Of a stretch of 64,000 nt of DNA, positions 25,467-33,437 are shown piece by piece. The stretch lies in NCBI RefSeq assembly GCF_003058225.1, contig NZ_QBUG01000009.1:186001-250000 (forward strand), given 5' to 3'. This DNA comes from Promicromonospora sp. AC04. Lineage in GTDB: Bacteria > Actinomycetota > Actinomycetes > Actinomycetales > Cellulomonadaceae. Positions within the stretch are counted from its first letter, which is position 1, and every line of letters begins with the position of its first letter. The position numbers and the translations under genes are program-made. The notes beneath the pieces are model-generated. The model ran no database searches, had not been told where the DNA came from, and worked only from the letters and a program-made list of their open reading frames with translations.

Positions 25467-25522
25467 CGGTCCTTTGCCTCGAGATCGGTCCATCGGTTGA
25501 CCGATCTCGAGGCAACGGACCG
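25467..25522. repeat. Intergenic inverted repeat, 24-bp arms
   Basis: Arms 25467-25490 and 25499-25522 match at 23 of 24 positions with an 8-base loop, between proB and proA on the same strand. No T-tract. Confidence 0.85.
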
Positions 25523-25595
25523 ATCTCGCCGAGTTCGGTCCGTCGCCGCGCGTCCGCACCCCGGAATCGCCCTCGGTTTCCACCCTCGCCCGACG

Positions 25596-25610
25596 TACTC
25601 TCGGAGCATG
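25596..25610 (+). promoter_or_regulatory. Probable leaderless promoter of proA
   Basis: TACTCT (25596-25601, TANNNT-type -10) ends six bases before the ATG at 25608. No usable Shine-Dalgarno is present (the only GGAG is one base from the ATG), so transcription probably starts at or next to the start codon, a common actinobacterial arrangement. No clear -35. Confidence 0.45.
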
Positions 25611-26954
25611 ACGATCGTGAGCCAGGACAAGGCGGCACCTACCGGAGGCGAGAGCGCCGGGGCGGCCACGCCGCCGCCGTCGGGCACCGGAGACGTCACC
25701 ACCGCGGTGCGCGACGTGGCCCGGCGGGCCAAGGTCGCCTCGCGCACCCTGGCCACGGCGAACCGCATGACCAAGGACGCCGCCCTCGGCGCCGTCGCGG
25801 ACGCGCTGGTGGCGGCCACGGACAAGATCGTGGCCGCCAACGCCGAGGACCTGGAGCGGGGCCGCGCCAGCGGGATGTCCGACGGGCTGCTGGACCGGCT
25901 CGCCCTGACCCCCGAGCGGATCGGGCAGATCGCGGACGCGCTGCGCGACGTCTCGGGGCTGCCCGACCCGGTCGGCGAGGTGGTGCGCGGGCAGACCCTG
26001 CCGAACGGCCTGCGCCTGCGCCAGGTGCGCGTCCCGATGGGCGTGGTCGGCATGATCTACGAGGCCCGCCCCAACGTGACCGTCGACGCCGCGGGCCTGG
26101 CCCTGAAGTCCGGCAACGCGGTGATCCTGCGCGGGGGCAGCGCGGCGGCGTCGTCCAACGCGGTGATCGTCGCGGTGATGCAGGGCGCGCTGGAGACGCG
26201 GGGCCTGCCCGCCGACCTGGTCCAGTCGATCGACGCCTACGGCCGCGAAGGCGGTGTGGCGCTCATGCGCGCTCGCGGCCTGGTGGACGTGCTCATCCCG
26301 CGCGGCGGCGCCGACCTCATCCAGACCGTCGTGCGCGAGTCCCTGGTGCCCGTCATCGAGACGGGCGTGGGCAACGTGCACGTCTACGTGGACGCGACGG
26401 CCGACGTCGACATGGCCGTGGCGATCGTGATGAACGCCAAGACCCAGCGGGTCGGCGTCTGCAACGCCGCCGAGACGCTGCTCGTCCACGAGGACGCCGC
26501 CCCGGCCTTCCTCCCGGCGGCGCTCGCCGCGCTGTCCGACGCCGGCGTGGTGCTGCACGGGGACCCGGCAGCGATGTCCTTTGCCCCCGACGGCGCCGAC
26601 ATGGTTCCCGCCACGGACGAGGACTGGGCAACGGAGTACCTGGCGCTGGAGCTCGGGGTGCGGGTGGTGCCGTCGCTCGACGAGGCGATCGAGCACATCC
26701 GCACCTGGTCCTCCGGGCACACCGAGGCGATCGTGACGCGGGACATCGCCGCGGCGGACCGGTTCGTCGCGGAGGTGGACTCGGCGGCCGTGATGGTGAA
26801 CGCGTCGACCCGGTTCACCGACGGCGGCGAGCTCGGCCTGGGTGCCGAGATCGGCATATCCACGCAAAAGCTGCATGCGCGCGGCCCCATGGGACTGACC
26901 GAGCTCACGACCACCAAGTGGGTCGTAACGGGTGACGGGCACGTCAAGCCATGA
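25608..26954 (+). CDS. proA: Glutamate-5-semialdehyde dehydrogenase (gamma-glutamyl phosphate reductase)
   Basis: 448-residue second enzyme of proline synthesis, reducing glutamyl-5-phosphate with NADPH. Aldehyde-dehydrogenase-like fold; [29 protein letters not shown] and the catalytic cysteine in [11 protein letters not shown]; terminal [17 protein letters not shown] and [11 protein letters not shown]. It follows proB after a hairpin, so it may be transcribed separately from a leaderless start. A Gly/Ala/Pro-rich N-terminus of about 25 residues precedes the conserved part. Confidence 0.96.
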   Translation: MTIVSQDKAAPTGGESAGAATPPPSGTGDVTTAVRDVARRAKVASRTLATANRMTKDAALGAVADALVAATDKIVAANAEDLERGRASGMSDGLLDRLALTPERIGQIADALRDVSGLPDPVGEVVRGQTLPNGLRLRQVRVPMGVVGMIYEARPNVTVDAAGLALKSGNAVILRGGSAAASSNAVIVAVMQGALETRGLPADLVQSIDAYGREGGVALMRARGLVDVLIPRGGADLIQTVVRESLVPVIETGVGNVHVYVDATADVDMAVAIVMNAKTQRVGVCNAAETLLVHEDAAPAFLPAALAALSDAGVVLHGDPAAMSFAPDGADMVPATDEDWATEYLALELGVRVVPSLDEAIEHIRTWSSGHTEAIVTRDIAAADRFVAEVDSAAVMVNASTRFTDGGELGLGAEIGISTQKLHARGPMGLTELTTTKWVVTGDGHVKP

Positions 26955-27080
26955 GGGCGTGTTGGCGTCCCGGAGACCTCCCCAGGATCTCCTTGCGACC
27001 CAGTGTCGCGGTGTACTCGCCGCAATTCGTCCGTGAGAGACTAAAGCCCACCTGAGCACGTCCGACTGGGAGGAACCCCC

Positions 27081-27233
27081 GTGCTGCACAATGCCGTTCT
27101 GGCCGCCGAGGCCGCTTCGGAGCACGTCAACGAGCCGATCGCGCCGATCGTGCTCGGCCTGATCGCCTTCGGTGCGCTCGTGGCCGCCCTGCTCGTGACG
27201 TACGCGTTCCGCAACGTCGGCAACCGGCACTGA
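27081..27233 (+). CDS. Small single-span membrane protein upstream of nadD
   Basis: 50-residue open frame: a short amphipathic N-terminus with Glu/His, a hydrophobic helix at about residues 22-42 (IVLGLIAFGALVAALLVTYA), then a short basic end FRNVGNRH. GTG at 27081 has GGGAGG seven bases upstream; the stop is 45 bases before nadD. Good ribosome site, sensible composition and position suggest a real gene, but I do not recognise a function. Possibly cotranscribed with nadD. Confidence 0.7.
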   Translation: MLHNAVLAAEAASEHVNEPIAPIVLGLIAFGALVAALLVTYAFRNVGNRH

Positions 27234-27277
27234 TCCACCAGACGGGAGCCTGACGACCAGATGAGCGCACCCACCGT

Positions 27278-27892
27278 ATGAGTGCCCCCACTGGGACCAG
27301 GCCGCGCATCGGAGTGATGGGCGGCACGTTCGATCCCATCCACCACGGTCACCTCGTGGCCGCGAGCGAGGCGGTCGCGCAGCTGGAGCTGGACGAGGTC
27401 GTCTTCGTCCCCACGGGTCGGCCGGGATTCAAGCAGCAGCAGCGGGTCACCCCGGCGGAGCACCGCTATCTCATGACGGTGATCGCCACGGCGTCGAACC
27501 CGCGGTTCACGGTGAGCCGCGTCGATATCGACCGGGCGGGCCTCACCTACACGGTGGACACCCTCCGCGATCTGCGCGCTCAACGCCCGGAGGCGGACCT
27601 CTATTTCATCTCGGGAGCAGATGCCATCCAGCAGATTCTTCGGTGGAAGGATGCCGAGAAGCTCTGGGACATGGCACACTTCGTCGCTGTCACACGGCCT
27701 GGGCACATGCTCACCGTGGACGGGCTTCCTCGGGACGGTGTGACGACGCTCGAGGTTCCTGCGCTAGCTATCTCCTCGACCGACTGTCGTCGTCGGGCCG
27801 AGGAGGGTTTGCCGGTCTGGTATCTGGTGCCTGACGGCGTGGTCCAGTACATCGCCAAGCACGGACTGTATCGAGGTCTTCACGATGAGTGA
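27278..27892 (+). CDS. nadD: Nicotinate-nucleotide adenylyltransferase
   Basis: 204-residue enzyme joining nicotinate mononucleotide and ATP to make deamido-NAD. Nucleotidyltransferase motif [11 protein letters not shown] near the N-terminus, the [15 protein letters not shown] substrate block and C-terminal [10 protein letters not shown] (family ISSTxxR). The 3' end overlaps the next gene by eight bases, implying coupling. It stands before rsfS as in many actinobacteria. Confidence 0.95.
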   Translation: MSAPTGTRPRIGVMGGTFDPIHHGHLVAASEAVAQLELDEVVFVPTGRPGFKQQQRVTPAEHRYLMTVIATASNPRFTVSRVDIDRAGLTYTVDTLRDLRAQRPEADLYFISGADAIQQILRWKDAEKLWDMAHFVAVTRPGHMLTVDGLPRDGVTTLEVPALAISSTDCRRRAEEGLPVWYLVPDGVVQYIAKHGLYRGLHDE

Positions 27893-29057
27893 CAACAAGG
27901 GTCGTCCCATGACGCGCCGCGAGATCCGCGAGCGTGAGGCTGCTGCTGCGGCCGCCGCTGCCGGCGGTGGCAGCGGTGCCAGCGGTGGCGGGTACCCGCC
28001 CCAGGGCGGGCAGCCGCCGCAGCCTCCGCACCGCGGCGCGCCCGCGCCCGAGGGCGGCTGGTCGCCGAACCCTCCCGTCGCCCGCCCCCCGCAGGCGACG
28101 GGTGGCTCGCGCGGTGTGGACGCGACCGGTCGGCTCACGCCGGTGCAGCAGCCTGGTGGTAACCCGCCGCCCTACGGGCAGGGCGGGCCCGGCCAGGGCC
28201 GGCCGGGCGCTCCGTCCGGTCCGGGCGCCCCCGGCGGCCACGGTGGCGCCCCGGGTGGTCCCGGCCAGCAGGGCGGACCGCCCAGCCCGTTCGGCTCCCG
28301 TTCGTCCGCCGCGCCCGTGGCGCCCGCCCCCCAGCAGGGCCGGTCCGGGCGGTTCGCGCCGAGTGCGCCCCAGGCCCCCGGCGGTCCCGGCAGGCCCGGT
28401 GACCCCGGTCAGACGTCGCAGTGGGGTGCCGCCGCACCCGCCCCGACCCAGCCGCCGCCGTCGCCGTTCGGCACCCGCCCCGGTGCCCCGGGTCCTGGCG
28501 TTCCGGGACCCGGCGCGCCTGGCGGCCTCGGCCAGCAGCGCCCGGGTGCCCCGGGCCGCCCGGCCGGTGCCCCGCCCAGCGGTGCGGTGTCGGGCAGCGC
28601 GCCCGCCCTCCCGTGGGAGGCAAGTACCCAGGTGGCCCCGCAGTCCTTGCCGCCTGGCGGCGCGCCCGCGGCTCCCGGTTCCCCGTTCCCCGGACGCCCC
28701 GGACCTGGCGGTCCGGCCGGGCCCGGTGGTCCCGGTGGCCCCAGCAGCGGCCCGATGGGCGGCCCCGGCCAGCAGCGCCCCGGCGCTCCGGGCCAGTTCC
28801 CTGCTGGCCCGGTCGCACCGTCCCGTGCCTCCCGCCGCGAGGTGGAGGAGGAGTGGGACGAGGAGGAGGACGAGGGTCCGCAGTACACCTGGCTGCACTA
28901 CATCATCCTGGTGGTCGTGGCGTTCGTGCTGGGTCTCCTGATCTGGAAGCTCGTGCTCCAGGGCGACCAGGGCTACCCCGATACGGACCAGGCCGCGGCT
29001 CTGCTGGGCACTCTGTCGGGCGGGTTGCCCGGCTTCATGGGAGGTGGTGCGGCATGA
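27885..29057 (+). CDS. Pro/Gly-rich membrane protein between nadD and rsfS
   Basis: 390 residues. It starts with [15 protein letters not shown]-type charged/Ala sequence, then about 280 residues dominated by Gly, Pro, Ala and Gln (low complexity, probably disordered), an acidic stretch ([14 protein letters not shown]-like at about 323-334) and one transmembrane helix ([20 protein letters not shown] at about 340-360) followed by a 30-residue tail. Many actinobacteria carry an LCP/LytR-type wall ligase at this position; no LCP domain is visible here. It overlaps nadD by 8 bases and rsfS by 4. Function unknown; a membrane-tethered disordered scaffold is inference. Confidence 0.8.
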   Translation: MSDNKGRPMTRREIREREAAAAAAAAGGGSGASGGGYPPQGGQPPQPPHRGAPAPEGGWSPNPPVARPPQATGGSRGVDATGRLTPVQQPGGNPPPYGQGGPGQGRPGAPSGPGAPGGHGGAPGGPGQQGGPPSPFGSRSSAAPVAPAPQQGRSGRFAPSAPQAPGGPGRPGDPGQTSQWGAAAPAPTQPPPSPFGTRPGAPGPGVPGPGAPGGLGQQRPGAPGRPAGAPPSGAVSGSAPALPWEASTQVAPQSLPPGGAPAAPGSPFPGRPGPGGPAGPGGPGGPSSGPMGGPGQQRPGAPGQFPAGPVAPSRASRREVEEEWDEEEDEGPQYTWLHYIILVVVAFVLGLLIWKLVLQGDQGYPDTDQAAALLGTLSGGLPGFMGGGAA

Positions 29058-29494
29058 CGGCGACAGAGCGCGCGACAGAGCTCGCGATCATCGCTGCGCG
29101 GGCAGCGAGCGACATCAAGGCGCAGGAGATCATCGCGCTCGACGTGAGCGAGCAGCTCGTCCTCACCGACGTCTTCCTCATCGCGTCCGGCGCGAGCGAG
29201 CGTCAGGTCTCCGCGATCGTCGACGCCGTCGAGGAGGCGCTCTTCAAGGAGGGCGTCAAGCCGATCCGGCGAGAGGGCAAGTCCGAGGCACGCTGGGTGC
29301 TGATCGACTTCGGCGACATCGTCGTGCACGTGCAGCACGCCGAGGACCGCACCTACTACGCGCTCGAGCGACTGTGGAAGGACTGCCCGGCGATCCCGCT
29401 CCCCGAGGACGCACGCGGCGGCGGCGACGCCACCGAGTACCGCGATCCCGACGACGGCGGCGCGATCCACCTCGCCGGGGACGCGCGCCGGTGA
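29054..29494 (+). CDS. rsfS: Ribosomal silencing factor RsfS
   Basis: 146 residues, RsfS/Iojap family; binds L14 and blocks subunit joining in starvation. Conserved ALDVSEQLVLTDVFLIASG, GKSEARWVLIDFGDIVVHV and YYALERLWKDCP. The start ATG overlaps the previous stop (ATGA) with GGGAGGTGG upstream; the end overlaps the phosphatase start (GTGA). A C-terminal extension of about 25 residues is Asp/Gly-rich. Confidence 0.95.
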   Translation: MTATERATELAIIAARAASDIKAQEIIALDVSEQLVLTDVFLIASGASERQVSAIVDAVEEALFKEGVKPIRREGKSEARWVLIDFGDIVVHVQHAEDRTYYALERLWKDCPAIPLPEDARGGGDATEYRDPDDGGAIHLAGDARR

Positions 29495-30156
29495 CGGCGG
29501 GAACGGTCGTCCTCCTGCGCCACGCGCGCACGGCGTACAACGCGGGCCTGCGACTGCAGGGGCAGATCGACATCCCGCTCGACGAGGTCGGCCGCTGGCA
29601 GGCGGAGCAGGGCGCGACGGCCCTCGCGGCGTCGCACAAGGCATCCCTCGTGGTGGCCAGCGACCTGCAGCGCGCCCGGGACACAGCCGCCGCGTACGCG
29701 CGGCACCTGAGCCTGGACGTCGTGACCGACGCCGGGCTGCGCGAGCGGTCCTTCGGCGGCTGGGAGGGTCTGACCGACGCCGAGATCGCCGAGCGCTGGC
29801 CGGAGGAGCACGCGGTCTGGCGCAGCGGCGGAGAGCCTGCGGCGGCGGGCGTCGAGTCCAAGGGCGTCGTCGCGCGGCGCATGGCGGAGGCCGTGCTGCG
29901 GCACGCCGACACCCTGAGCCAGGGGGAGACGCTCGTGGTGGTGTCGCACGGGTCGGCGATCACGCAGGGGATCACGCGTCTGCTGGGTCTGGACCCCGTG
30001 GCGTGGCGCGGGCTGCACGGCCTGCACAACGTGCACTGGTCGCACCTGCACGCCTCCGCGCCGGGGGCGACGCCGGCGTGGCGGCTCGTGGCACACAACG
30101 TGGGTGCCGGATACCCGCTCGACACGTGGCAGTCGGGACCGGAGTCCAGGCCCTGA
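29491..30156 (+). CDS. Histidine phosphatase family protein (phosphoglycerate mutase-like)
   Basis: 221 residues. Catalytic RHARTAYN at the N-terminus (RHG motif in RHA form), Glu in RERSFGGWEGL and the second His in VVVSHGSAITQGI. Branch-1 histidine phosphatase similar to the actinobacterial phosphatase commonly placed after rsfS; substrate may be a sugar or nucleotide phosphate. GTG at 29491 overlaps the rsfS stop by four bases. Confidence 0.9.
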   Translation: MTAGTVVLLRHARTAYNAGLRLQGQIDIPLDEVGRWQAEQGATALAASHKASLVVASDLQRARDTAAAYARHLSLDVVTDAGLRERSFGGWEGLTDAEIAERWPEEHAVWRSGGEPAAAGVESKGVVARRMAEAVLRHADTLSQGETLVVVSHGSAITQGITRLLGLDPVAWRGLHGLHNVHWSHLHASAPGATPAWRLVAHNVGAGYPLDTWQSGPESRP

Positions 30157-30225
30157 CGATCGGCTGCCCGGCCGGGTAACTGGCCAGGTGCTGGGCGGCG
30201 TGATGGAACGCACGCCGGTTTTGAT

Positions 30226-30254
30226 TTGGTCCCTGGCGTCGGTCTGCATAGACT
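30226..30254 (+). promoter_or_regulatory. Promoter of first tRNA-Ala
   Basis: TTGGTC (30226-30231), 17-base spacer, TAGACT (30249-30254), about 40 bases before the tRNA. The second tRNA copy has the same -35 hexamer and a shared CGACGCTCGCCC block after the -10. Confidence 0.55.
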
Positions 30255-30295
30255 AACGACGCTCGCCCGGCCTGCTGGCTGGGGGAGACCATTTC

Positions 30296-30368
30296 GGGGC
30301 TGTGGCGCAGCTGGTAGCGCACCTGCATGGCATGCAGGGGGTCGGGGGTTCGAGTCCCCCCAGCTCCA
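30296..30368 (+). tRNA. tRNA-Ala, anticodon GGC (copy 1)
   Basis: Full cloverleaf: acceptor GGGGCTG paired with CAGCTCC, anticodon stem CCTGC/GCAGG around loop ATGGCAT (anticodon GGC), T-loop GGTTCGAGTCC, discriminator A. The 3' CCA is not fully encoded (CCG follows). Sequence is identical to copy 2 over the whole gene. Confidence 0.97.
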
Positions 30369-30392
30369 CCGAAGTTGAGCAGGCCGAAAGTT

Positions 30393-30418
30393 GCCCCACC
30401 TGATGGTGGGGCTTTTTT
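30393..30418 (+). terminator. Intrinsic terminator after tRNA-Ala copy 1
   Basis: Perfect 8-bp stem GCCCCACC/GGTGGGGC with TGAT loop and six T (30413-30418). Confidence 0.92.
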
Positions 30419-30442
30419 CGTGCCCGGGTCCGGTCCGGCCGC

Positions 30443-30623
30443 TCACGGCACGTACAGCTTCACCAGCCCTCGAAGCGGGCGCCAGATCACGGTCGCCGTC
30501 AACCAGACCAGGGGCTCACGCAGGGCCCGGCCGCTCAGGATGCGGCCTTCGCGCTCGTCTCGCTCGAGTTCTGCGGTGACCCGGCCCCGGACGGGACGCC
30601 AGGTCGCTGATACCGGCGCGAGG
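30443..30623 (-). other. Possible coding fragment beside tRNA-Ala
   Basis: The minus-strand frame ending at 30443 gives a protein-like end (about the last 45 residues: charged, then LREPLVWLTATVIWRPLRGLVKL), but no good start lies before it enters the next gene out of frame. It could be a small gene with an unusual start or a remnant. Otherwise nothing is seen between the terminator and 30624. Confidence 0.25.
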
Positions 30624-31142
30624 TCAGGGGCTGTGGAAGAAGCTCGCGTTGATGGCCTCGTGGACGGCGTCGGGATCAACTGGCCTATCGGGTTCGTCCC
30701 AGAACCGGAGCAGGGACACGAGGATGGGCATGATGCGCCGCCACGTCCGCGCGTCCATGACGCCGTAGAGGTCGCCCAAGCCGGGACCGAGCTCGTCGAG
30801 CACCTCCATGGATCCGGTGTGGAAGGCGAGCTCGACGCACAGGTCGCTGCACGGGCCGGCCTCGTCCCCGGTGCCCCAGCGCAGGGTGCCGTCGACCATC
30901 TGCCACAGGTCGTATCGCGTGGCCCGTTCCGGGTCGAGCTCTCGATGGTCGAGGCCTACGAGATCGCGCCAGTGCGGGTCGGTCGCGAGGAAGTCATGCA
31001 GCTGGGCCATCCCGCGGAAGAGCCACACCCGGCCGTCGACAGCCGGAAACTCCATGTGTTCCACCCGCAGGTAGCGATCCAGCTGGCGGAGAGTGAAGCC
31101 GGAGCCCATGCCGGGCAGGTCGATACGCACGAGTTCGGGCAC
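30624..31142 (-). CDS. Hypothetical protein between the two tRNA-Ala genes
   Basis: 172 residues, soluble, Asp/Leu/Trp-rich, with no signal peptide or transmembrane helix. Starts MPELVRIDLPGMGSGFTLRQLDRYLR (shown in part); no recognised motif. Start is GTG at 31142 with no clear ribosome site; codon use is consistent with a real gene. It lies in the segment flanked by duplicated tRNAs, opposite to sod. Function unknown. Confidence 0.65.
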   Translation of the reverse strand: MPELVRIDLPGMGSGFTLRQLDRYLRVEHMEFPAVDGRVWLFRGMAQLHDFLATDPHWRDLVGLDHRELDPERATRYDLWQMVDGTLRWGTGDEAGPCSDLCVELAFHTGSMEVLDELGPGLGDLYGVMDARTWRRIMPILVSLLRFWDEPDRPVDPDAVHEAINASFFHSP

Positions 31143-31234
31143 CCGCGAAGTCTGGTCGGATCAGCAGGTGCGCACAAGGCGCGCCGCGGACGGCGGCGCC
31201 CGCCCCGTGTGTCGACGATCACCGTGGCGGCTCG

Positions 31235-31265
31235 TTGACCTCAACCGCAGTTGAGGTTCTAGCGT
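31235..31265 (+). promoter_or_regulatory. MerR/SoxR-type promoter-operator of superoxide dismutase
   Basis: TTGACC (31235-31240) and TAGCGT (31260-31265) are separated by 19 bases, the over-long spacer typical of MerR-family promoters. The spacer holds a perfect inverted repeat ACCTCAAC (31238-31245)/GTTGAGGT (31250-31257), close to the known SoxR site CCTCAAg..cTTGAGG. Prediction: activation by a SoxR-like redox sensor. No such regulator is encoded in the window. Confidence 0.7.
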
Positions 31266-31293
31266 CGGAAGCATTCGACGAGAGGACGAGGAA

Positions 31294-31920
31294 ATGCCCG
31301 TCTACACCCTGCCTGACCTGCCCTACGACTACGCGGCGCTCGAGCCGCACATCAGCGGGCGGATCATGGAGCTGCACCACGACAAGCACCACGCCGCGTA
31401 CGTGGCCGGCGCCAACGCCGCGCTCGACGCGCTGGCCCAGGCCCGCGAGACCGGCGACCTCGCCGCAGTGAACCTGCACGAGAAGAACCTCGCGTTCAAC
31501 CTGGGCGGGCACACCAACCACACGGTGTTCTGGCACAACCTCTCGCCCGACGGCGGCGGCGAGCCGGACGGCGAGCTCGCGGCGGCGATCATCGACCAGT
31601 TCGGCAGCTTCGCGGCGTTCAAGGCGCACTTCGCGGCGGTGGCCACCGGCATCCAGGGCTCCGGGTGGGCAGTGCTCGGCTGGGACAGCATCGGCGGGCG
31701 GCTGCTGGTGTTCCAGCTGTTCGACCAGCAGGCGAACGTGCCGCTGGGCGTCACCCCGCTGCTGATGCTCGACATGTGGGAGCACGCGTTCTACCTGGAC
31801 TACCTCAACGTCAAGGCCGACTACGTCAAGGCGTTCTGGAACCTGGCCAACTGGTCCGACGTCGCCGGGCGCCTCGACCGGGCACGCGCGGCCACCGGGA
31901 GTCTCATCACGGCGGCGTGA
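31294..31920 (+). CDS. sodA: Superoxide dismutase (Fe/Mn family)
   Basis: 208-residue cytosolic enzyme disproportionating superoxide. Metal ligands are recognisable: His in MELHHDKHH, His in NHTVFWHNL, Asp and His in [12 protein letters not shown]. The pattern [10 protein letters not shown] and GSGWAVL fits the Mn/cambialistic group. ATG with GAGGACGAGGAA upstream. It is monocistronic behind a MerR-type promoter. Confidence 0.95.
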   Translation: MPVYTLPDLPYDYAALEPHISGRIMELHHDKHHAAYVAGANAALDALAQARETGDLAAVNLHEKNLAFNLGGHTNHTVFWHNLSPDGGGEPDGELAAAIIDQFGSFAAFKAHFAAVATGIQGSGWAVLGWDSIGGRLLVFQLFDQQANVPLGVTPLLMLDMWEHAFYLDYLNVKADYVKAFWNLANWSDVAGRLDRARAATGSLITAA

Positions 31921-31971
31921 CCGCTGAGGAGTCCGCCCTGGTCGGCGGCGTCGCGCGGCCGGCTGGCCGCT

Positions 31972-32001
31972 TTGGTCCGACGGGCCGAATTGGTCTAGGC
32001 T
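31972..32001 (+). promoter_or_regulatory. Promoter of second tRNA-Ala
   Basis: TTGGTC (31972-31977), 18-base spacer, TAGGCT (31996-32001), 33 bases before the tRNA. Confidence 0.5.
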
Positions 32002-32034
32002 TGCGACGCTCGCCCACCAGGGCGAACACCTGTT

Positions 32035-32107
32035 GGGGCTGTGGCGCAGCTGGTAGCGCACCTGCATGGCATGCAGGGGGTCGGGGGTTCGAGTCCCCCC
32101 AGCTCCA
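32035..32107 (+). tRNA. tRNA-Ala, anticodon GGC (copy 2)
   Basis: Identical to copy 1 through all 73 bases; here the CCA end is encoded (32108-32110). A weak GAGGCCCC/GGGGCCTC hairpin (32154-32186) follows and may terminate transcription. Confidence 0.97.
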
Positions 32108-32153
32108 CCAATTCGATTCTCACAAATTACATACGCGCACGAACTCCTCTTTC

Positions 32154-32189
32154 GAGGCCCCGACCAGGTTTCCTGGGTGGGGCCTCTTT
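32154..32189 (+). terminator. Weak hairpin terminator after tRNA-Ala copy 2
   Basis: 8-bp perfect stem (32154-32161 with 32179-32186), 17-base loop and only three T after it. Confidence 0.45.
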
Positions 32190-32227
32190 GGCGTTCAGGG
32201 CGCGGATCCACTAGAAGAAGGCGGGAC

Positions 32228-32779
32228 ATGGACGAGCTGCTGATTGAGTTCTGTCGAACCGGGACACTGGGGCCGCTGGTCCTGGGCATGTCCCCGGACG
32301 ACGTCGTCGAACGGATCGGAGAGCCGCGCAGGATCAAGAGCGGGCAGGGCGACGACTGCTTCCAGTTCTACCGCTACTCTCCGCTCGAGCTCACGATGAG
32401 ATGTTTCATCAGGGAGCCCAAGATCCGCCGTGGTGCTGCGCGCGACACCGCGCTGGCCTCCATCACGATCGAACTCCGTGGTGATGAACCGCTGGTCCTT
32501 CCCGAGGTCATCGCCGACCGGCCCATAGCTGCCCCACCGCTGCGGCTGGTGGACGCGCACCGCATCCTCGCCGACCGCGGCGTCGAGATGGTTCGCGATC
32601 CCGACATCGACCAGATGCTGAAGCGGCCCCTCGACGAGGCGCGCGTCCTGGTGGTCAGCGATGCTGACGGGTTCGTGGACGAGATCTCTGCCAGGTGGCG
32701 GCCCTGGCCCGGCGGCTGGTTCTACTCCGAGGAGAACGAGACGGGCTTTTGGGTGACCGGGGGGCCGCCGTCGGCGTAG
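32228..32779 (+). CDS. Hypothetical soluble protein
   Basis: 183 residues. An N-terminal LGMSPDDVVERIGEP motif resembles the GMxxxEVxxxLGxP turn of small SmpA-like or immunity-like modules; the rest is alpha/beta with several Trp at the end (RWRPWPGGWFY). ATG at 32228 with AAGGCGGG upstream; upstream in-frame sequence is the tRNA. No signal peptide. Function unknown; 12 bases before the next gene, so probably cotranscribed. Confidence 0.75.
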   Translation: MDELLIEFCRTGTLGPLVLGMSPDDVVERIGEPRRIKSGQGDDCFQFYRYSPLELTMRCFIREPKIRRGAARDTALASITIELRGDEPLVLPEVIADRPIAAPPLRLVDAHRILADRGVEMVRDPDIDQMLKRPLDEARVLVVSDADGFVDEISARWRPWPGGWFYSEENETGFWVTGGPPSA

Positions 32780-32791
32780 TGTGAACGACCG

Positions 32792-33418
32792 ATGTCAGAG
32801 AAGACTGATTTCAAGAAGAGCCTCGACGCCTACCAGGCGAAGGTGGGCCGGTTCCGGATCGTCGATGTCCCTGACCTGCAATACCTCATGGTCGACGGGC
32901 ACGGGGACCCGAACACCTCGCCGGCCTTCACCGAAGCGGTCGAAGCGCTCTACCCGGTGGCCTACACGCTGAAGTTCGCGAGCAAGCGGGAGCTCGGCCG
33001 CGACTACGTCGTCATGCCGCTGGAGGGGCTGTGGTGGGCCGAGGACATGGCCTCCTTCACCGCCGCACGCGACAAGTCGCGCTGGGACTGGACGCTGATG
33101 ATCATGCTGCCGGACTGGATCGACCGGGAGATGTTCGCCGCTGCCGTCGAGCAGGTCCGGGGGAAGAGTAACCCGGCTCGGCTCGGCGACGTCCGCCTGG
33201 AGACGCTGTCCGAGGGGCGCTGCGTGCAGACGCTGCACGTCGGCTCCTTCGACTCGGAGGCGGAAGTGCTCGCGCGGATGCACGACGAGTTCATCCCCGA
33301 CAACGGGCTCAGCAGGGTCGGCAGGCACCACGAGATCTACCTCAGCGACTTCCGCAAGACTGCGCCCGAGAAGCAGCGCACGATTCTCCGGCAGCCGGTC
33401 AGCGCCTCCGCCGGGTAG
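32792..33418 (+). CDS. GyrI-like domain protein
   Basis: 208 residues matching the GyrI-like small-molecule-binding group (COG4832-type): opening FRIVDVPDLQYLMVDGHGDPNT, central DYVVMPLEGLWWAEDM, LMIMLPDWI, and ending RHHEIYLSDFRKTAPEKQRTILRQP. The family binds small ligands; no DNA-binding domain is attached. ATG at 32792. Exact role unknown. Confidence 0.85.
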   Translation: MSEKTDFKKSLDAYQAKVGRFRIVDVPDLQYLMVDGHGDPNTSPAFTEAVEALYPVAYTLKFASKRELGRDYVVMPLEGLWWAEDMASFTAARDKSRWDWTLMIMLPDWIDREMFAAAVEQVRGKSNPARLGDVRLETLSEGRCVQTLHVGSFDSEAEVLARMHDEFIPDNGLSRVGRHHEIYLSDFRKTAPEKQRTILRQPVSASAG

Positions 33419-33437
33419 CACGGCGCCCAGCAGCGGC

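Noticed and set aside
30372-32034. Mobile element between the two tRNA genes
   Set aside because: No integrase, transposase or terminal repeats; contents are a housekeeping SOD and a hypothetical gene. Kept only as a duplication finding.
32228-32779. Immunity protein of a toxin system
   Set aside because: A short GM...LG.P-type motif is too weak and no toxin gene is adjacent.
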